Shown here one piece after another: positions 1 to 8,166 of a stretch of 58,651 nt of DNA. A program made the position numbers and the translations under genes. The DNA is taken from NCBI GenBank assembly GCA_902491795.1, contig CABUIX010000005.1, positions 1-58,651 on the forward strand, in the 5' to 3' direction. Each line of letters begins with the position of its first letter. Position 1 is the stretch's first letter. The notes below the pieces were generated by a model. It was not told the origin of the DNA and made no database searches. It saw only the letters and a program-made list of their open reading frames with translations. The DNA comes from an uncultured Bacteroidales bacterium. Lineage in GTDB: Bacteria; Bacteroidota; Bacteroidia; Bacteroidales; UBA932.

Positions 1-408
1 TCCGGCAAGGATCCTTCGAAAGTGGACCGTTCGGCCGCATATGCGGCACGCCACATCGCAAAGAACCTTGTTGCCGCAGGAGTTGCCGATGAATGTCTGG
101 TACAGGTCGCATATGCAATCGGAGTGGCACAGCCTGTGAGCATCTTCGTCAACACTTACGGAACGGCAAGAATCGCCGGCCACAAAGGAGAGGATGCTGA
201 CTCGCTCATAGCTTCGCGCATTCCGCAGATGTTCGACCTCAGGCCTGCCGCAATCATCTCGAGATTCGGCCTCAAGAACCCCATCTATGAACCGTGTGCC
301 GCATACGGCCACATGGGACGCACTCCCTACGTGAAGGACGGGATGCAGTTCTTCGGCTGGGAGCTTCTTGATTCAGTCGACAGGATAAAGGAAGAATTCA
401 AGCTGTAG
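1..408 (+). CDS. metK: S-adenosylmethionine synthase, C-terminal part (5' end outside window)
   Basis: This is the C-terminal 135 codons of methionine adenosyltransferase, which makes S-adenosylmethionine from ATP and methionine in the cytoplasm. The reading frame is open from base 1, so the gene starts upstream of the window. Visible family features are DRSAAYAARHIAKN near the start, the VAYAIGVAQPVS stretch, and the closing segment with YEPCAAYGHMGR and FGWELLD, all typical of MetK domain 3. The stop at 406-408 lies 8 nt before the next start codon, so the deformylase gene is probably cotranscribed. Identification is by residue pattern and is secure. Confidence 0.97.
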   Translation, partial: SGKDPSKVDRSAAYAARHIAKNLVAAGVADECLVQVAYAIGVAQPVSIFVNTYGTARIAGHKGEDADSLIASRIPQMFDLRPAAIISRFGLKNPIYEPCAAYGHMGRTPYVKDGMQFFGWELLDSVDRIKEEFKL

Positions 409-416
409 TCAGAAAG

Positions 417-1061
417 ATGAAGATTCCGGCAATCATTGCAGCCGGGGCATCGCTTGCCCTGGCATTTTCCTGCAGCAGCCGGCTGCCTGCATCTTGGACT
501 GACGGCGAGAAGGCCATAATAAACGGACGTTCACCCGCAAGGGTGCTGACCGTGGAGGACAGTCTTGACCTCAAAATCCTGAGAAACAGCAGCATCGCCC
601 TTGAGGATGCAGATCTTATGTCCGACGAATACGCCGGACTGGCCGCACTGCTTGTCGCAACGGTTACAGATCCGTCACAGGACGGCGTGGGAATTGCCGC
701 CCCTCAAATCGGGATCAGCCGCAGAATCGTTGCCGTGCAAAGATTCGACAAGGAGGGAGAACCGTTTGAAGTCTACCCAAACATACGCATAGTCGCGACT
801 CGCGGCGAGAAGGAGCCGGGGCCCGAAGGCTGCCTTTCCGTCCCTAGATACCGCGGCACAGTCGAGCGCTGGCAGGAAATTGACATATGCTACAGCAAGG
901 CAGGCGGTCCGGAAGCGAGAGAGGACGGAACGCAGCCTGAAGTGCGGGATACCACGGAGACAGTAAAGGGCTACACTGCCGTGATTTTCCAGCACGAGTG
1001 CGACCACCTCGACGGTGTATTGTATGTCGACAAGGCCATAACATTGAGCAAGGACATTTGA
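417..1061 (+). CDS. def: Peptide deformylase with a lipoprotein signal peptide
   Basis: The 214-residue product carries all three peptide deformylase motifs: GVGIAAPQ (about 90-97), EGCLS (137-141, metal ligand Cys139) and QHECDH (192-197, His193 and His197 as ligands, Glu194 as catalytic base). The enzyme family removes the N-formyl group from nascent proteins in the cytosol. Unusually, this copy starts with a signal peptide (charged start, hydrophobic stretch, lipobox LAFSC with Cys19), so it is predicted to be an exported lipoprotein. An extra loop lies at about 161-181 between motifs II and III. It follows metK by 8 nt. The family is certain; the envelope location is inferred from the lipobox. 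Its natural substrate is unknown; formylated peptides outside the cytoplasm are a possibility. Confidence 0.9.
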   Translation: MKIPAIIAAGASLALAFSCSSRLPASWTDGEKAIINGRSPARVLTVEDSLDLKILRNSSIALEDADLMSDEYAGLAALLVATVTDPSQDGVGIAAPQIGISRRIVAVQRFDKEGEPFEVYPNIRIVATRGEKEPGPEGCLSVPRYRGTVERWQEIDICYSKAGGPEAREDGTQPEVRDTTETVKGYTAVIFQHECDHLDGVLYVDKAITLSKDI

Positions 1062-1071
1062 AAAAACTCAG

Positions 1072-1079
1072 TATCTTTG
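1072..1079 (+). promoter_or_regulatory. -7 promoter box TATCTTTG for smpB
   Basis: This is an exact match to the Bacteroidota -7 consensus TAnnTTTG. It ends 7 nt before the smpB start codon, so the transcript would have almost no leader. No clear -33 TTTG is visible at the usual spacing. Confidence 0.7.
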
Positions 1080-1086
1080 GCAGACC

Positions 1087-1542
1087 ATGGCAAAGGAAAA
1101 ACAGCACAGAGTACAGATAAACAACAAAAAGGCCTCGTTTGAATACGAGTTTCTCGAGCAATACGATGCCGGGATAGTGCTTGTGGGCACTGAAATCAAG
1201 TCGCTGCGGGCAGGAAAGGCCTCGCTGCAGGATGCCTATTGCTATTTTTCCGGAGGAGAGCTTTACCTGAGGGGCATGAACATCGCCACCTATTTCTGGG
1301 CCTCGGCATGGAGCAGCCACGAGCCGATGAGGGACCGCAAACTTCTTCTCACCAAACGGGAACTGCGCCACCTTGCCCAGGCCATCAAGACAAAGGGGCT
1401 CACGATAGTCGCCACCAGAGTCTACATTTCCGACAACGGCTACGCCAAAGTGCACATTGCGCTTGCAAAGGGAAAGAAGGAATTCGACAAGCGCGCGAGC
1501 ATCAAGGAAAAGGACATAAGGCGCGAAATGGAGCGCGAATAG
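1087..1542 (+). CDS. smpB: SsrA-binding protein SmpB
   Basis: SmpB (151 aa) binds tmRNA and delivers it to stalled ribosomes for trans-translation. The product shows the family pattern: N-terminal NNKKASFEYEF, the tmRNA-binding strand GTEIKSLRAGKASLQDAYC, SSHEPMRDRKLLL, and the basic C-terminal tail KGKKEFDKRASIKEKD that enters the decoding centre. Length is normal. It has its own promoter box directly upstream, and miaA follows after 11 nt, suggesting a smpB-miaA transcript. The tmRNA gene itself is not in this window. Confidence 0.97.
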   Translation: MAKEKQHRVQINNKKASFEYEFLEQYDAGIVLVGTEIKSLRAGKASLQDAYCYFSGGELYLRGMNIATYFWASAWSSHEPMRDRKLLLTKRELRHLAQAIKTKGLTIVATRVYISDNGYAKVHIALAKGKKEFDKRASIKEKDIRREMERE

Positions 1543-1553
1543 AGGGACCTGCG

Positions 1554-2357
1554 ATGCCTGCCAGAAAATCCATACCTGCGGAACTTCCGTCTCCTGAGCA
1601 CATTGACACCGAAAAGCTTCGGGAGAGGCTGGCGTCTGGAGAAGTTGATCTCGTGGTCGTGCTAGGACCCACAGCGTCCGGCAAGACCCGCTACGCCGTG
1701 CAGCTCGCAAGGGAACTCGGAGGTGCCGAGATAATTTCGGCAGATTCGCGGCAGGTCTACCGCGGCATGGACATAGGCACAGGCAAGGACCTATGCGAAT
1801 ACGGCGATGTTCCCTATCACCTGATAGACATTCTCCCTGCCGGCAGCCAGTACAACGTATTCGAGTTCCAGAAAGACTTCATGAAAGCATACGCGGACAT
1901 ACGTGAACGCGGATCTGTCCCAATACTCTGCGGCGGCACAGGCATGTACATAAGTGCCGTCACGTCGGGTTATGACTTCCGGAACAGGACAGCCCTCAGC
2001 AGTGCAAAGCCGGTCCTGGCCCGTGAGGGTCTGCCCTCGAAACCGTTCTTCATCGGCACACTCGTGTCACGGGAAGTCCGGAATGCCAGGATCGACAAAA
2101 GACTTGACGTCCGGCTAGGCGAAGGGATGATCGGAGAAATCCGAGGACTGCTTGACAGCGGCATACCTGCACAGACGCTGATTTCATACGGCCTTGAGTA
2201 CAAATTCGTTACCCTGTACCTGACGAGGCAGCTTTCGTACGAAGAAATGAGGGACAAGCTGGCCACGGCCATACACCAGTTCGCAAAAAGGCAGATGACA
2301 TGGTTCCGCGGCATGGAGCGCAGCGGAATAAATATCCACTGGACAGAAGTCCGCTGA
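1554..2357 (+). CDS. miaA: tRNA dimethylallyltransferase MiaA, short form
   Basis: MiaA transfers a dimethylallyl group to N6 of A37 in tRNAs that read UNN codons. The N-terminal half is canonical: Walker A GPTASGKT, then ISADSRQVYRGMDIGTG and GGTGMYI. The C-terminal core ending in QFAKRQMTWFRG is also present. The protein is only 267 residues, against about 300 for the family: between the GGTGMYI block and the RIDKRLDVRLGEGM block only about 45 residues remain, so most of the insertion domain that grips the anticodon arm, and the usual RALE motif, are missing. The ATG at 1554 was chosen because it lies just before the conserved part and 11 nt after smpB. It may be a lineage-specific paralogue with altered specificity; function is less certain than family. 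Confidence 0.85.
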   Translation: MPARKSIPAELPSPEHIDTEKLRERLASGEVDLVVVLGPTASGKTRYAVQLARELGGAEIISADSRQVYRGMDIGTGKDLCEYGDVPYHLIDILPAGSQYNVFEFQKDFMKAYADIRERGSVPILCGGTGMYISAVTSGYDFRNRTALSSAKPVLAREGLPSKPFFIGTLVSREVRNARIDKRLDVRLGEGMIGEIRGLLDSGIPAQTLISYGLEYKFVTLYLTRQLSYEEMRDKLATAIHQFAKRQMTWFRGMERSGINIHWTEVR

Positions 2358-2380
2358 CGCGAATTCCGCGAACGCAGGAA

Positions 2381-3445
2381 TCACGGCAAATCAAGCACAA
2401 ACCTGTAGGCGCAACTTTCGGGATACGTGCTTGCTGCCCACATGCTGCCTCCCGACACGTCGATGGAATTCACGTTCCTGTCCAGCACATAGTGTCTGAC
2501 CGGGTTGCCGTCCCAGTCGTAGACTATCAGGTCCACACATTCATTTGAAGGCAGCACATCATCTTTTATCTTGTGTCCGGAATAAAGGACGTAGACATAC
2601 CTGTCATCGGCATCAATGCCGCTGAATGCCGTTCTGAAATCTTCCGTGACCTTTCCTGAAACCATCCCCGAAGGCTCATTGGAGTATCGCCTGTATTCAG
2701 TAAGGATTCCCGATTCCACCTTCGAGAACGACAGTGACGGCGAATCCATGTTGGCCACACAGACCCGTGTGCCGGCAATGTCTGACGCATATGCCGAATT
2801 TATCATTCTTGAGATCATATAGTCTCCTTTCAATGAATAGGCCTTGAGTCTCAAGGCCTCAACTTCAGATATTATGTTGCCTCTTTTGTCATAGAATGAA
2901 TACCATACGCCGTCGTCCGCCAGATTCCCCGAAACGAAACCGCCCTCCCCGCAACTTGTCAGAAAAACAGGCTTGGACGGGCCGTCCGCAAACACTCCGA
3001 CCGTGTCGACAGAGATGTCAGGAATACCGGTATCTCCTGAAATGTCCCCGGTTGCGGCGTCCAGGCGCACATTGATGCAGGTGGCATCGTAAAGATCATA
3101 GAAGACTGCACCGTCCCGGTATCCGTGGAGACTGCATCCGCTCAATATTTCCCCGGGGCCGCGCCCTCTCCGGAAGGCGAAGACATGCTCGCCTGTCTCA
3201 GGATTGAGGAACAGAAGATTGTATTCTCCTCTTGCAGCCGAGAGGACCAGCCACCCGTTGTCAAGAGCGACTATGCCCCTCGCCTGAAACAAATCGAAGT
3301 TGTCGACATTTATCGAATCGGCCGCCTCAAGTCTTTCCGCTTCAAGCCCCAATGTCCTGAGGTAGGCATCTCCTGCATCGGTACACGAAACGGCCATTGC
3401 CATCATTTCCATGACAATGGCTGTCATGAGATGTCTCGGTTTCAT
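2381..3445 (-). CDS. BF3164-type six-bladed propeller lipoprotein
   Basis: The 354-residue product starts with a signal peptide and lipobox MAVSC (Cys21). The rest resembles the TolB-like six-bladed beta-propeller lipoproteins of Bacteroidales (BF3164 type): repeated short blades with motifs such as DNGWLVL, FRRGRGPGEIL, YDLYDATCINVRL, and DRYVYVLYSGH, ending in VYDWDGNPVRHYVLD. The acidic residues after the Cys (CTDAGD) would suit surface lipoprotein export, which is inference. It begins 4 nt after the NVEALA-like peptide gene, an association seen repeatedly in this order of bacteria. No enzymatic motif is visible; a binding role, perhaps for the peptide, is only a guess. It converges on miaA with 23 nt between the stops. 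Confidence 0.8.
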   Translation of the reverse strand: MKPRHLMTAIVMEMMAMAVSCTDAGDAYLRTLGLEAERLEAADSINVDNFDLFQARGIVALDNGWLVLSAARGEYNLLFLNPETGEHVFAFRRGRGPGEILSGCSLHGYRDGAVFYDLYDATCINVRLDAATGDISGDTGIPDISVDTVGVFADGPSKPVFLTSCGEGGFVSGNLADDGVWYSFYDKRGNIISEVEALRLKAYSLKGDYMISRMINSAYASDIAGTRVCVANMDSPSLSFSKVESGILTEYRRYSNEPSGMVSGKVTEDFRTAFSGIDADDRYVYVLYSGHKIKDDVLPSNECVDLIVYDWDGNPVRHYVLDRNVNSIDVSGGSMWAASTYPESCAYRFVLDLP

Positions 3446-3449
3446 GCTC

Positions 3450-3584
3450 TTATATGCTCAAGGCCTCAATGTTGGCTTCAAGAAGGCTGGAATCCTGGCT
3501 GTCCTGAATTTTGTGGCTTGCAGAAATCGTTACAGCAGCTGCGGCTGCCAGCACGCAGACGGCAACAAATAATTTCTTTTTCAT
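3450..3584 (-). CDS. NVEALA-like small exported peptide (44 aa)
   Basis: A short reading frame of 44 codons starts with MKKKLFVAVC and an Ala/Val-rich hydrophobic stretch up to about residue 22, consistent with a signal peptide. It ends in EANIEALSI. The NIEAL block matches the NVEAL core of the small Bacteroidales NVEALA family. Family members usually continue with a Cys-rich or variable C-terminal tail, but here the stop codon follows almost at once and the propeller lipoprotein begins 4 nt later. A TAnnTTTG box lies 39 nt upstream. Function of the family is not established to my knowledge. The match rests on the motif, size, signal peptide and neighbour. Confidence 0.7.
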   Translation of the reverse strand: MKKKLFVAVCVLAAAAAVTISASHKIQDSQDSSLLEANIEALSI

Positions 3585-3623
3585 AATTACGGTCATTTTA
3601 AGTTATACTGAATGTCGTTTCTG

Positions 3624-3631
3624 CAAAAATA
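3624..3631 (-). promoter_or_regulatory. -7 promoter box TATTTTTG for the NVEALA/propeller operon
   Basis: The minus strand reads TATTTTTG here, matching TAnnTTTG, 39 nt before the start of the small peptide gene. The intergenic region 3585-3732 holds no other gene. A weak 5-bp hairpin near 3704-3718 may end the upstream trmB transcript. Confidence 0.5.
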
Positions 3632-3732
3632 AAGATAAAGGTGAACGAGCACCTGAATTTTCGATTTTTTTCGACTGGTATCCCCTCCCGCAGAGGAATA
3701 CGGGCATATCTGCCCTGAAAGGTCCCGAACTG

Positions 3733-4569
3733 CTACTTCTTGAGTTTCTGGCGTCTGGTCTCCGCAGTATCCCTGCCGAACAGCATCCGCGGGCCCTCAA
3801 CCGAACGCCAGTAATCGGAATCAAAATCCTCAGGGTCACGCGGCGCCACAAAAGGGCCGTCGTGGTCAAGGCGGAAGGCCAGGTAGTTGATCGGATACCC
3901 CTGGTCAAGGAACATCTGTTCATAGAAGGTCTTGACCTCCCTGACCTCAGGTGCAATTCCCTCAGAATTCAAGTCACCATAAAGGTTGTCGGTACATGCA
4001 AGTATCTCAAGGCCGTTCACCTTGCAGACCGAAAGAGTGTAACTGAAAAGGAAGCGGGAATCTGTCTTCAGGTGGATTACCCCTCCCTTGCGCAGGAAAG
4101 ACCTGTACCTCTCGAGAAAGACAGGCGAACTCAGGCGCGAATTCTCGCTGCGGAACTGCGGATCCGAAAACGTGAGCCATATCTCGGAAACTTCTCCGGG
4201 AGCAAAAAAAGCCGAGATGAACTCTATCCGTGTACGAAGGAAGGCCACGTTCGGAAGCTTGTTCTGCGTGGCATATTTGGCGCCTTTCCAGAGCCTTGCC
4301 CCCTTGATGTCCACGCCGACATAATTGCGCGAAGGATTGCGCAATGCAAGGTCAATCGTATACTCTCCCTTGCCGCATCCGAGCTCCAGAACCAGTCCGC
4401 CGTCTGCCGGAGCAGCAGAATTTACGAACATGCGGCCGTTCCAATGCCCCTTGATGTCATTGTCGCGCAGATTGGCATAACCGTCTGCAAGCAGTTCTCT
4501 GGACGAGGGCTGAAGCAGACAGGAAAACGTTTCGTTTTCGGCAAATTTTCTCAGTTTATCGTGTCCCAT
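3733..4569 (-). CDS. trmB: tRNA (guanine-N7-)-methyltransferase TrmB
   Basis: TrmB methylates G46 of tRNA using S-adenosylmethionine. The 278-residue product has the SAM-binding motif VLELGCGKGEYTIDLA, followed by NYVGVDIKGARLWKGA and the family signature region WLTFSDPQ (the usual FPDPW position). It is somewhat longer than the usual 210-250 residues, with extensions at both ends. It is the last gene of the eight-gene run and overlaps gldH by 14 nt, so translation is probably coupled. Confidence 0.93.
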   Translation of the reverse strand: MGHDKLRKFAENETFSCLLQPSSRELLADGYANLRDNDIKGHWNGRMFVNSAAPADGGLVLELGCGKGEYTIDLALRNPSRNYVGVDIKGARLWKGAKYATQNKLPNVAFLRTRIEFISAFFAPGEVSEIWLTFSDPQFRSENSRLSSPVFLERYRSFLRKGGVIHLKTDSRFLFSYTLSVCKVNGLEILACTDNLYGDLNSEGIAPEVREVKTFYEQMFLDQGYPINYLAFRLDHDGPFVAPRDPEDFDSDYWRSVEGPRMLFGRDTAETRRQKLKK

Positions 4570-4984
4570 GATGCTCTTCGCAAATTACCCCCAAACCGCA
4601 GAAATTCTCGTCAACCCCCAGAGGACGGACGCTGAGCTGCCATTTGCCGGTCTCCGAGGGGACGACCCCGCTCCTGTACAGTTCCTTCTCTCCGTCAGCA
4701 TCGACCGATTTCATATATACCCTCTCCGAAAAGCGTTTCCCGGAAGGAGCGAGCCACTGCACATTGAGGGGAAGGCTTGCAAGCGGTTCATTGACCGTAC
4801 GGCTGTAAAACCATATGTCATAAGACGCAAGGGAATCGGGAAGATCAAGTTCGAAGATATACACCCCGTCCAGTGAACGGTCACTTCGCACGAAGGTTTC
4901 CGTGGAAAGCGGCCTCGAACATCCGTATGCGCAAAAGGCGGCTATTCCTGCCGCAAGCAGCAAGAATCCCTTATTTATCTCCAT
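4556..4984 (-). CDS. gldH: Gliding motility lipoprotein GldH
   Basis: The 142-residue product starts at the ATG giving MEINKGFLLL and has a lipobox CAYGC (Cys22). The remainder matches GldH of Bacteroidota: SLDGVYIFELDLPDS, YDIWFYSRTVNEP, LPLNVQWLAPSGKRFSERVY, and a closing GKWQLSVRPLG. In gliding species GldH is an essential accessory lipoprotein of the gliding and type IX secretion machinery; many non-gliding Bacteroidales keep it. The longer upstream frame was rejected because it lies inside ricT. Both ends overlap neighbours: 14 nt with ricT and 14 nt with trmB. Confidence 0.85.
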   Translation of the reverse strand: MEINKGFLLLAAGIAAFCAYGCSRPLSTETFVRSDRSLDGVYIFELDLPDSLASYDIWFYSRTVNEPLASLPLNVQWLAPSGKRFSERVYMKSVDADGEKELYRSGVVPSETGKWQLSVRPLGVDENFCGLGVICEEHHGTR

Positions 4985-6167
4985 TCTTGGCAACGGTCGC
5001 CTTGTTTTGGTTTCCATTTGATGAATTCTGACGGCGCGAGCGGCCTCCTTTCCTCCCCTGCGGTTTCTTCTTGCGTTTCGGGTTGTCAAAACGGCTGATG
5101 CTGTCGTCACCGACGGCCGATACAAACTCGGGAGCTCTCCGTACAGGCTCCGGTCTCAGGGATTCGGCCTTCTCCCCGTTGCGGTTCATCTCAACTATGT
5201 CACGCACCTCGTCGGCACTCAGCGGATAGAGATTGGAGTCGGACGATTTCTCGTATGAGAAGTACATGGTTACCTTGAGTATGTCTGTCTTGCGAAGATA
5301 AGCCAGTCCGTCCTCCAGCTCCAGGGGCCCGTTCAGTTTCGGAATACGGGAAAGAGCATCGAGATACACGGGCACCTCATAATTCAGGCAGCACTTGAGT
5401 TTCCCGCACTGCCCCGCAAGCTTCAGCGGATTCAGAGACAAATCCCGGCAGCGGGCCGCCGACGTCGATATGCTCTGGAACGAGGATATGTAGTTGGAGC
5501 AGCAAAGTTCCCTGCCGCAGACCCCTATTCCGCCTATCAGTCCGGCCTCCTGCCGGGCACCTATCTGGCGCATCTCAATCCTGATCCGGAATTCCTCCGC
5601 ATAGGCCTTGATCAGCTGACGGAAATCCACCCTGCCGTCGGAGATATAATAGAAAATGGCTTTCGAGCCGTCGCCCTGAAACTCAACGTCTCCTATCTTC
5701 ATGTCCAGACCCATCATTGCAGCAATCTTGCGGGCCCGGATCATGGTCTCCTGCTCCCTGGCAATAGCCTCCTGCCACTTCTCAATGTCGCTCTGGCGAG
5801 CCTTGCGATAGATTTTCTTGAAGGTAGCCGTTTCCGGATCAACTCCCCTGCATTTCATCTGCCTTCCGACAGCCGGGCCCTCCAGCGTCACGATGCCGAG
5901 GTCAAGCCCGGTGACCGCCTCCACCATGACGAGATCGCCTATCCTTATATTCTGCGAAGAATCATTGACATAAAAGCCCTTTCGGGTATTCTTGAAACGG
6001 ACTTCAAAAAGATTCGGATAGCTTCCGTCATGCGCATCCTTAAGCCAATCCCTTGTCCCCATCTTGCAGCATCCGGCCCTGTAGGAGCACTCGGTGTCGC
6101 CGGTGTGTTCGTCGTGGGTCACGACACAGCCTCTGAAACAATCGTATTGAATTGATTCTCTGCTCAT
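4971..6167 (-). CDS. ricT: PSP1-domain protein RicT (YaaT family)
   Basis: This 398-residue protein has the PSP1 core with the paired cysteine clusters CGRELCC and CGKLKCC that bind an iron-sulphur cluster in characterised RicT proteins. An N-terminal extension carries further cysteines (RAGCCKMGTRDW). The C-terminal tail from about residue 345 is Lys/Arg/Asn-rich and probably disordered. In Bacillus RicT acts with RicA and RicF on mRNA maturation. It overlaps holB by 4 nt; the holB-ricT pairing is conserved across several phyla. The exact role in Bacteroidota is not known. Confidence 0.88.
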   Translation of the reverse strand: MSRESIQYDCFRGCVVTHDEHTGDTECSYRAGCCKMGTRDWLKDAHDGSYPNLFEVRFKNTRKGFYVNDSSQNIRIGDLVMVEAVTGLDLGIVTLEGPAVGRQMKCRGVDPETATFKKIYRKARQSDIEKWQEAIAREQETMIRARKIAAMMGLDMKIGDVEFQGDGSKAIFYYISDGRVDFRQLIKAYAEEFRIRIEMRQIGARQEAGLIGGIGVCGRELCCSNYISSFQSISTSAARCRDLSLNPLKLAGQCGKLKCCLNYEVPVYLDALSRIPKLNGPLELEDGLAYLRKTDILKVTMYFSYEKSSDSNLYPLSADEVRDIVEMNRNGEKAESLRPEPVRRAPEFVSAVGDDSISRFDNPKRKKKPQGRKGGRSRRQNSSNGNQNKATVAKNGDK

Positions 6168-7195
6168 AACAATTTATATAATCTGTCGACCATATCCGTT
6201 ACGGCAAGCTTAAGATTAACATTCCTGTCAACCAGCAGCATGGTCCTGTCCAAAACCGACAAGGCCCTGCGCGGAAAGACAGGGGCGAAGGCACCTGCAT
6301 AGCGGACTATGCGTTCATCAATTTGTTCGGGAGACAATGTCCCTGAAACATCCTTCGCATCATAAGGCCCGTCAAATTTTCGCAGACCTTGCTGTGCCAG
6401 AAAGATATGGCGTAAATTTTCGGCCGCATACCTGCAGAAAGCCTTCAGGCTCTCGCGGGACGGGAGCGCAGCCAACTTCTCCCCCGCTTCCAGGCAAGAT
6501 AACAAATTCTTCGATACGAGCGCATCCGCAAGTTCGAAAAAAAGTTCCGGAGCCTCAAAATCAACGGACACACCATAACCGCTGTCCGGAAACACCCTGA
6601 TATGCTGGCATCTCGACGAGATGGTAGGCAGGAGCTTGTCCGGCCTATGGGAAATCAGCAGGAACTGGGTAAGTTGCGGAGGCTCCTCAATCAGCTTCAG
6701 CAACTTGTTTGCCGCCTCCCCGTTCATCTTCTCGGGAAGATAAATAATCACCGAACGGTAACCTCCCTCCAGTGCAGCAAGTGACAGATCATCAAGCAGA
6801 CGTTTGGAGTCAGCAACAGAGATCAGAGTGTTCTTGCCGTCCGTCCTGAGTGCGGCATTAAGGTCAGACTCGCGAAAACAGGGATTAGCCGTTGCGAGAT
6901 TCCTGAATTCCTGGACAAAGAACGAAGAAGGCTTTGACGCGGAAGCCGGGAACACGAAATGCAGGTCAGGATGAATGAGTTTCGATATCTTGTTGCACGA
7001 AGCGCATTTGCCGCAGGAATCTCCGTCTATACTATTACGGCAATAAAGGTACTGCAGGAAGGCCATGCTCAACGGAAAAGCCCCGCCTCCGTCTTCTTCG
7101 TGAAACAATATCGCATGAGGAATGCGCCCGGAGTCCACCATCTCCGACAGCACCCGCCTCAATTCGTCATTCCCATGCAAGTCGGCAAACCTCAT
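6164..7195 (-). CDS. holB: DNA polymerase III delta-prime subunit
   Basis: The clamp-loader delta-prime subunit helps load the sliding clamp at the replication fork. The 343-residue product has the four-cysteine zinc module (CRN...CGKCASC), the EKMNGEAANKLLKLIEEPP block and the SRCQHIRV motif that serves as the arginine-finger SRC motif. The P-loop position (HEEDGGGAFPLS) is degenerate, as expected for delta-prime, which does not bind ATP productively. It overlaps both neighbours by 4 nt. Confidence 0.92.
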   Translation of the reverse strand: MRFADLHGNDELRRVLSEMVDSGRIPHAILFHEEDGGGAFPLSMAFLQYLYCRNSIDGDSCGKCASCNKISKLIHPDLHFVFPASASKPSSFFVQEFRNLATANPCFRESDLNAALRTDGKNTLISVADSKRLLDDLSLAALEGGYRSVIIYLPEKMNGEAANKLLKLIEEPPQLTQFLLISHRPDKLLPTISSRCQHIRVFPDSGYGVSVDFEAPELFFELADALVSKNLLSCLEAGEKLAALPSRESLKAFCRYAAENLRHIFLAQQGLRKFDGPYDAKDVSGTLSPEQIDERIVRYAGAFAPVFPRRALSVLDRTMLLVDRNVNLKLAVTDMVDRLYKLL

Positions 7196-8166
7196 ACCTG
7201 TCTGAAAGCATTGAAATGCGCTATGTCGACCAAATACTGCTTTGCCGGCGAATCCGGAAAGGGCTCAAGAGCTTCGCAGGCCGCCTTGATGTGTTCTTCA
7301 AGCCGTGAAGCCGCATACTCGACACCTCCGTTGCTGATGACGAAAGAATGTATCTCCCCGCAATACTCCGGATGCTCGCGCACGGCCTTGATTTTTTCCC
7401 TTATGGCCGCGCCACGCTCTTCGCCGGCCTCAAGCATTGCCCCAAGCAGAGGGAGCGTAATCTTCCGCTCGCGAATATCCATCCCGACAGGCTTCCCGAG
7501 TTTCGAATCACCTGCATAGTCCAATATGTCATCCTTTATCTGGAAAGCCATTCCGAAACAGTCCGCAAATACACCGGCAGCCTCAAAACACTGATCAGTC
7601 GCTTCCACCGATACCGCTGCAGCCTTGCCGGCAGCCTCGAAAAGCGAGGCGGTCTTATTATGGATAATGCGATAATACGCGTGCTCGTCCGTATCTGCAG
7701 ATGATGCCTTTTCAAGTTGGAGCATCTCACCTTCAGCCAAGTCAGTAAGCGTTTTGGAAAAGAACTTGGCGACTCTGTCCCTGGTATTCGCAGACATAAC
7801 AAGATCAACGGCCCTGGACAGCCAGAAGTCGCCTATAAGCACGGCCGACGACGGTCCAAGCAAAGCCGAAACGGACGGATTGCCTCTCCTCTTTGGGCTC
7901 TCGTCAGCGACGTCATCATGCATAAGTGTTGCGTTGTGGAGCAACTCACATGCTGCAGCATAGCGCAGGGAGTCTTCGTTGGGCTTTCCCAATGCTCTGG
8001 CTACGAGCATACAGATGATGGGGCGCAAATGTTTGCCGGACGAAGCCAGAATGCCTTCGTTGATTGAGCGCAGAAGATTGACGTCTGTGGAAAGGCCCGA
8101 TTTCATCATGTCCTCAAACCTTTCCCAGTCTTTGCCAAGAAAGCTGATTATTTCACTGGTGATCAC
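7192..8166 (-). CDS. Polyprenyl diphosphate synthase (trans-isoprenyl type)
   Basis: This 324-residue enzyme chains isopentenyl units into a polyprenyl diphosphate. Both aspartate-rich motifs are present: DDVAD (84-88) and DDILD (about 212), with GKHLRPI and LLHNATLMHDD ahead of the first. The general pattern is that of medium or long-chain synthases that feed quinone side chains or related lipids. Product length depends on residues before the first motif and cannot be fixed by eye. It overlaps LOG and holB by 4 nt each. Confidence 0.9.
   Translation of the reverse strand: MITSEIISFLGKDWERFEDMMKSGLSTDVNLLRSINEGILASSGKHLRPIICMLVARALGKPNEDSLRYAAACELLHNATLMHDDVADESPKRRGNPSVSALLGPSSAVLIGDFWLSRAVDLVMSANTRDRVAKFFSKTLTDLAEGEMLQLEKASSADTDEHAYYRIIHNKTASLFEAAGKAAAVSVEATDQCFEAAGVFADCFGMAFQIKDDILDYAGDSKLGKPVGMDIRERKITLPLLGAMLEAGEERGAAIREKIKAVREHPEYCGEIHSFVISNGGVEYAASRLEEHIKAACEALEPFPDSPAKQYLVDIAHFNAFRQV

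Noticed and set aside
844..1710. Minus-strand frame over deformylase, smpB and miaA
   Set aside because: Crosses three good genes in the other direction; no domain seen.
3511..4635. Plus-strand frame of 374 codons opposite trmB
   Set aside because: Antisense shadow of trmB; no recognisable motif or promoter.
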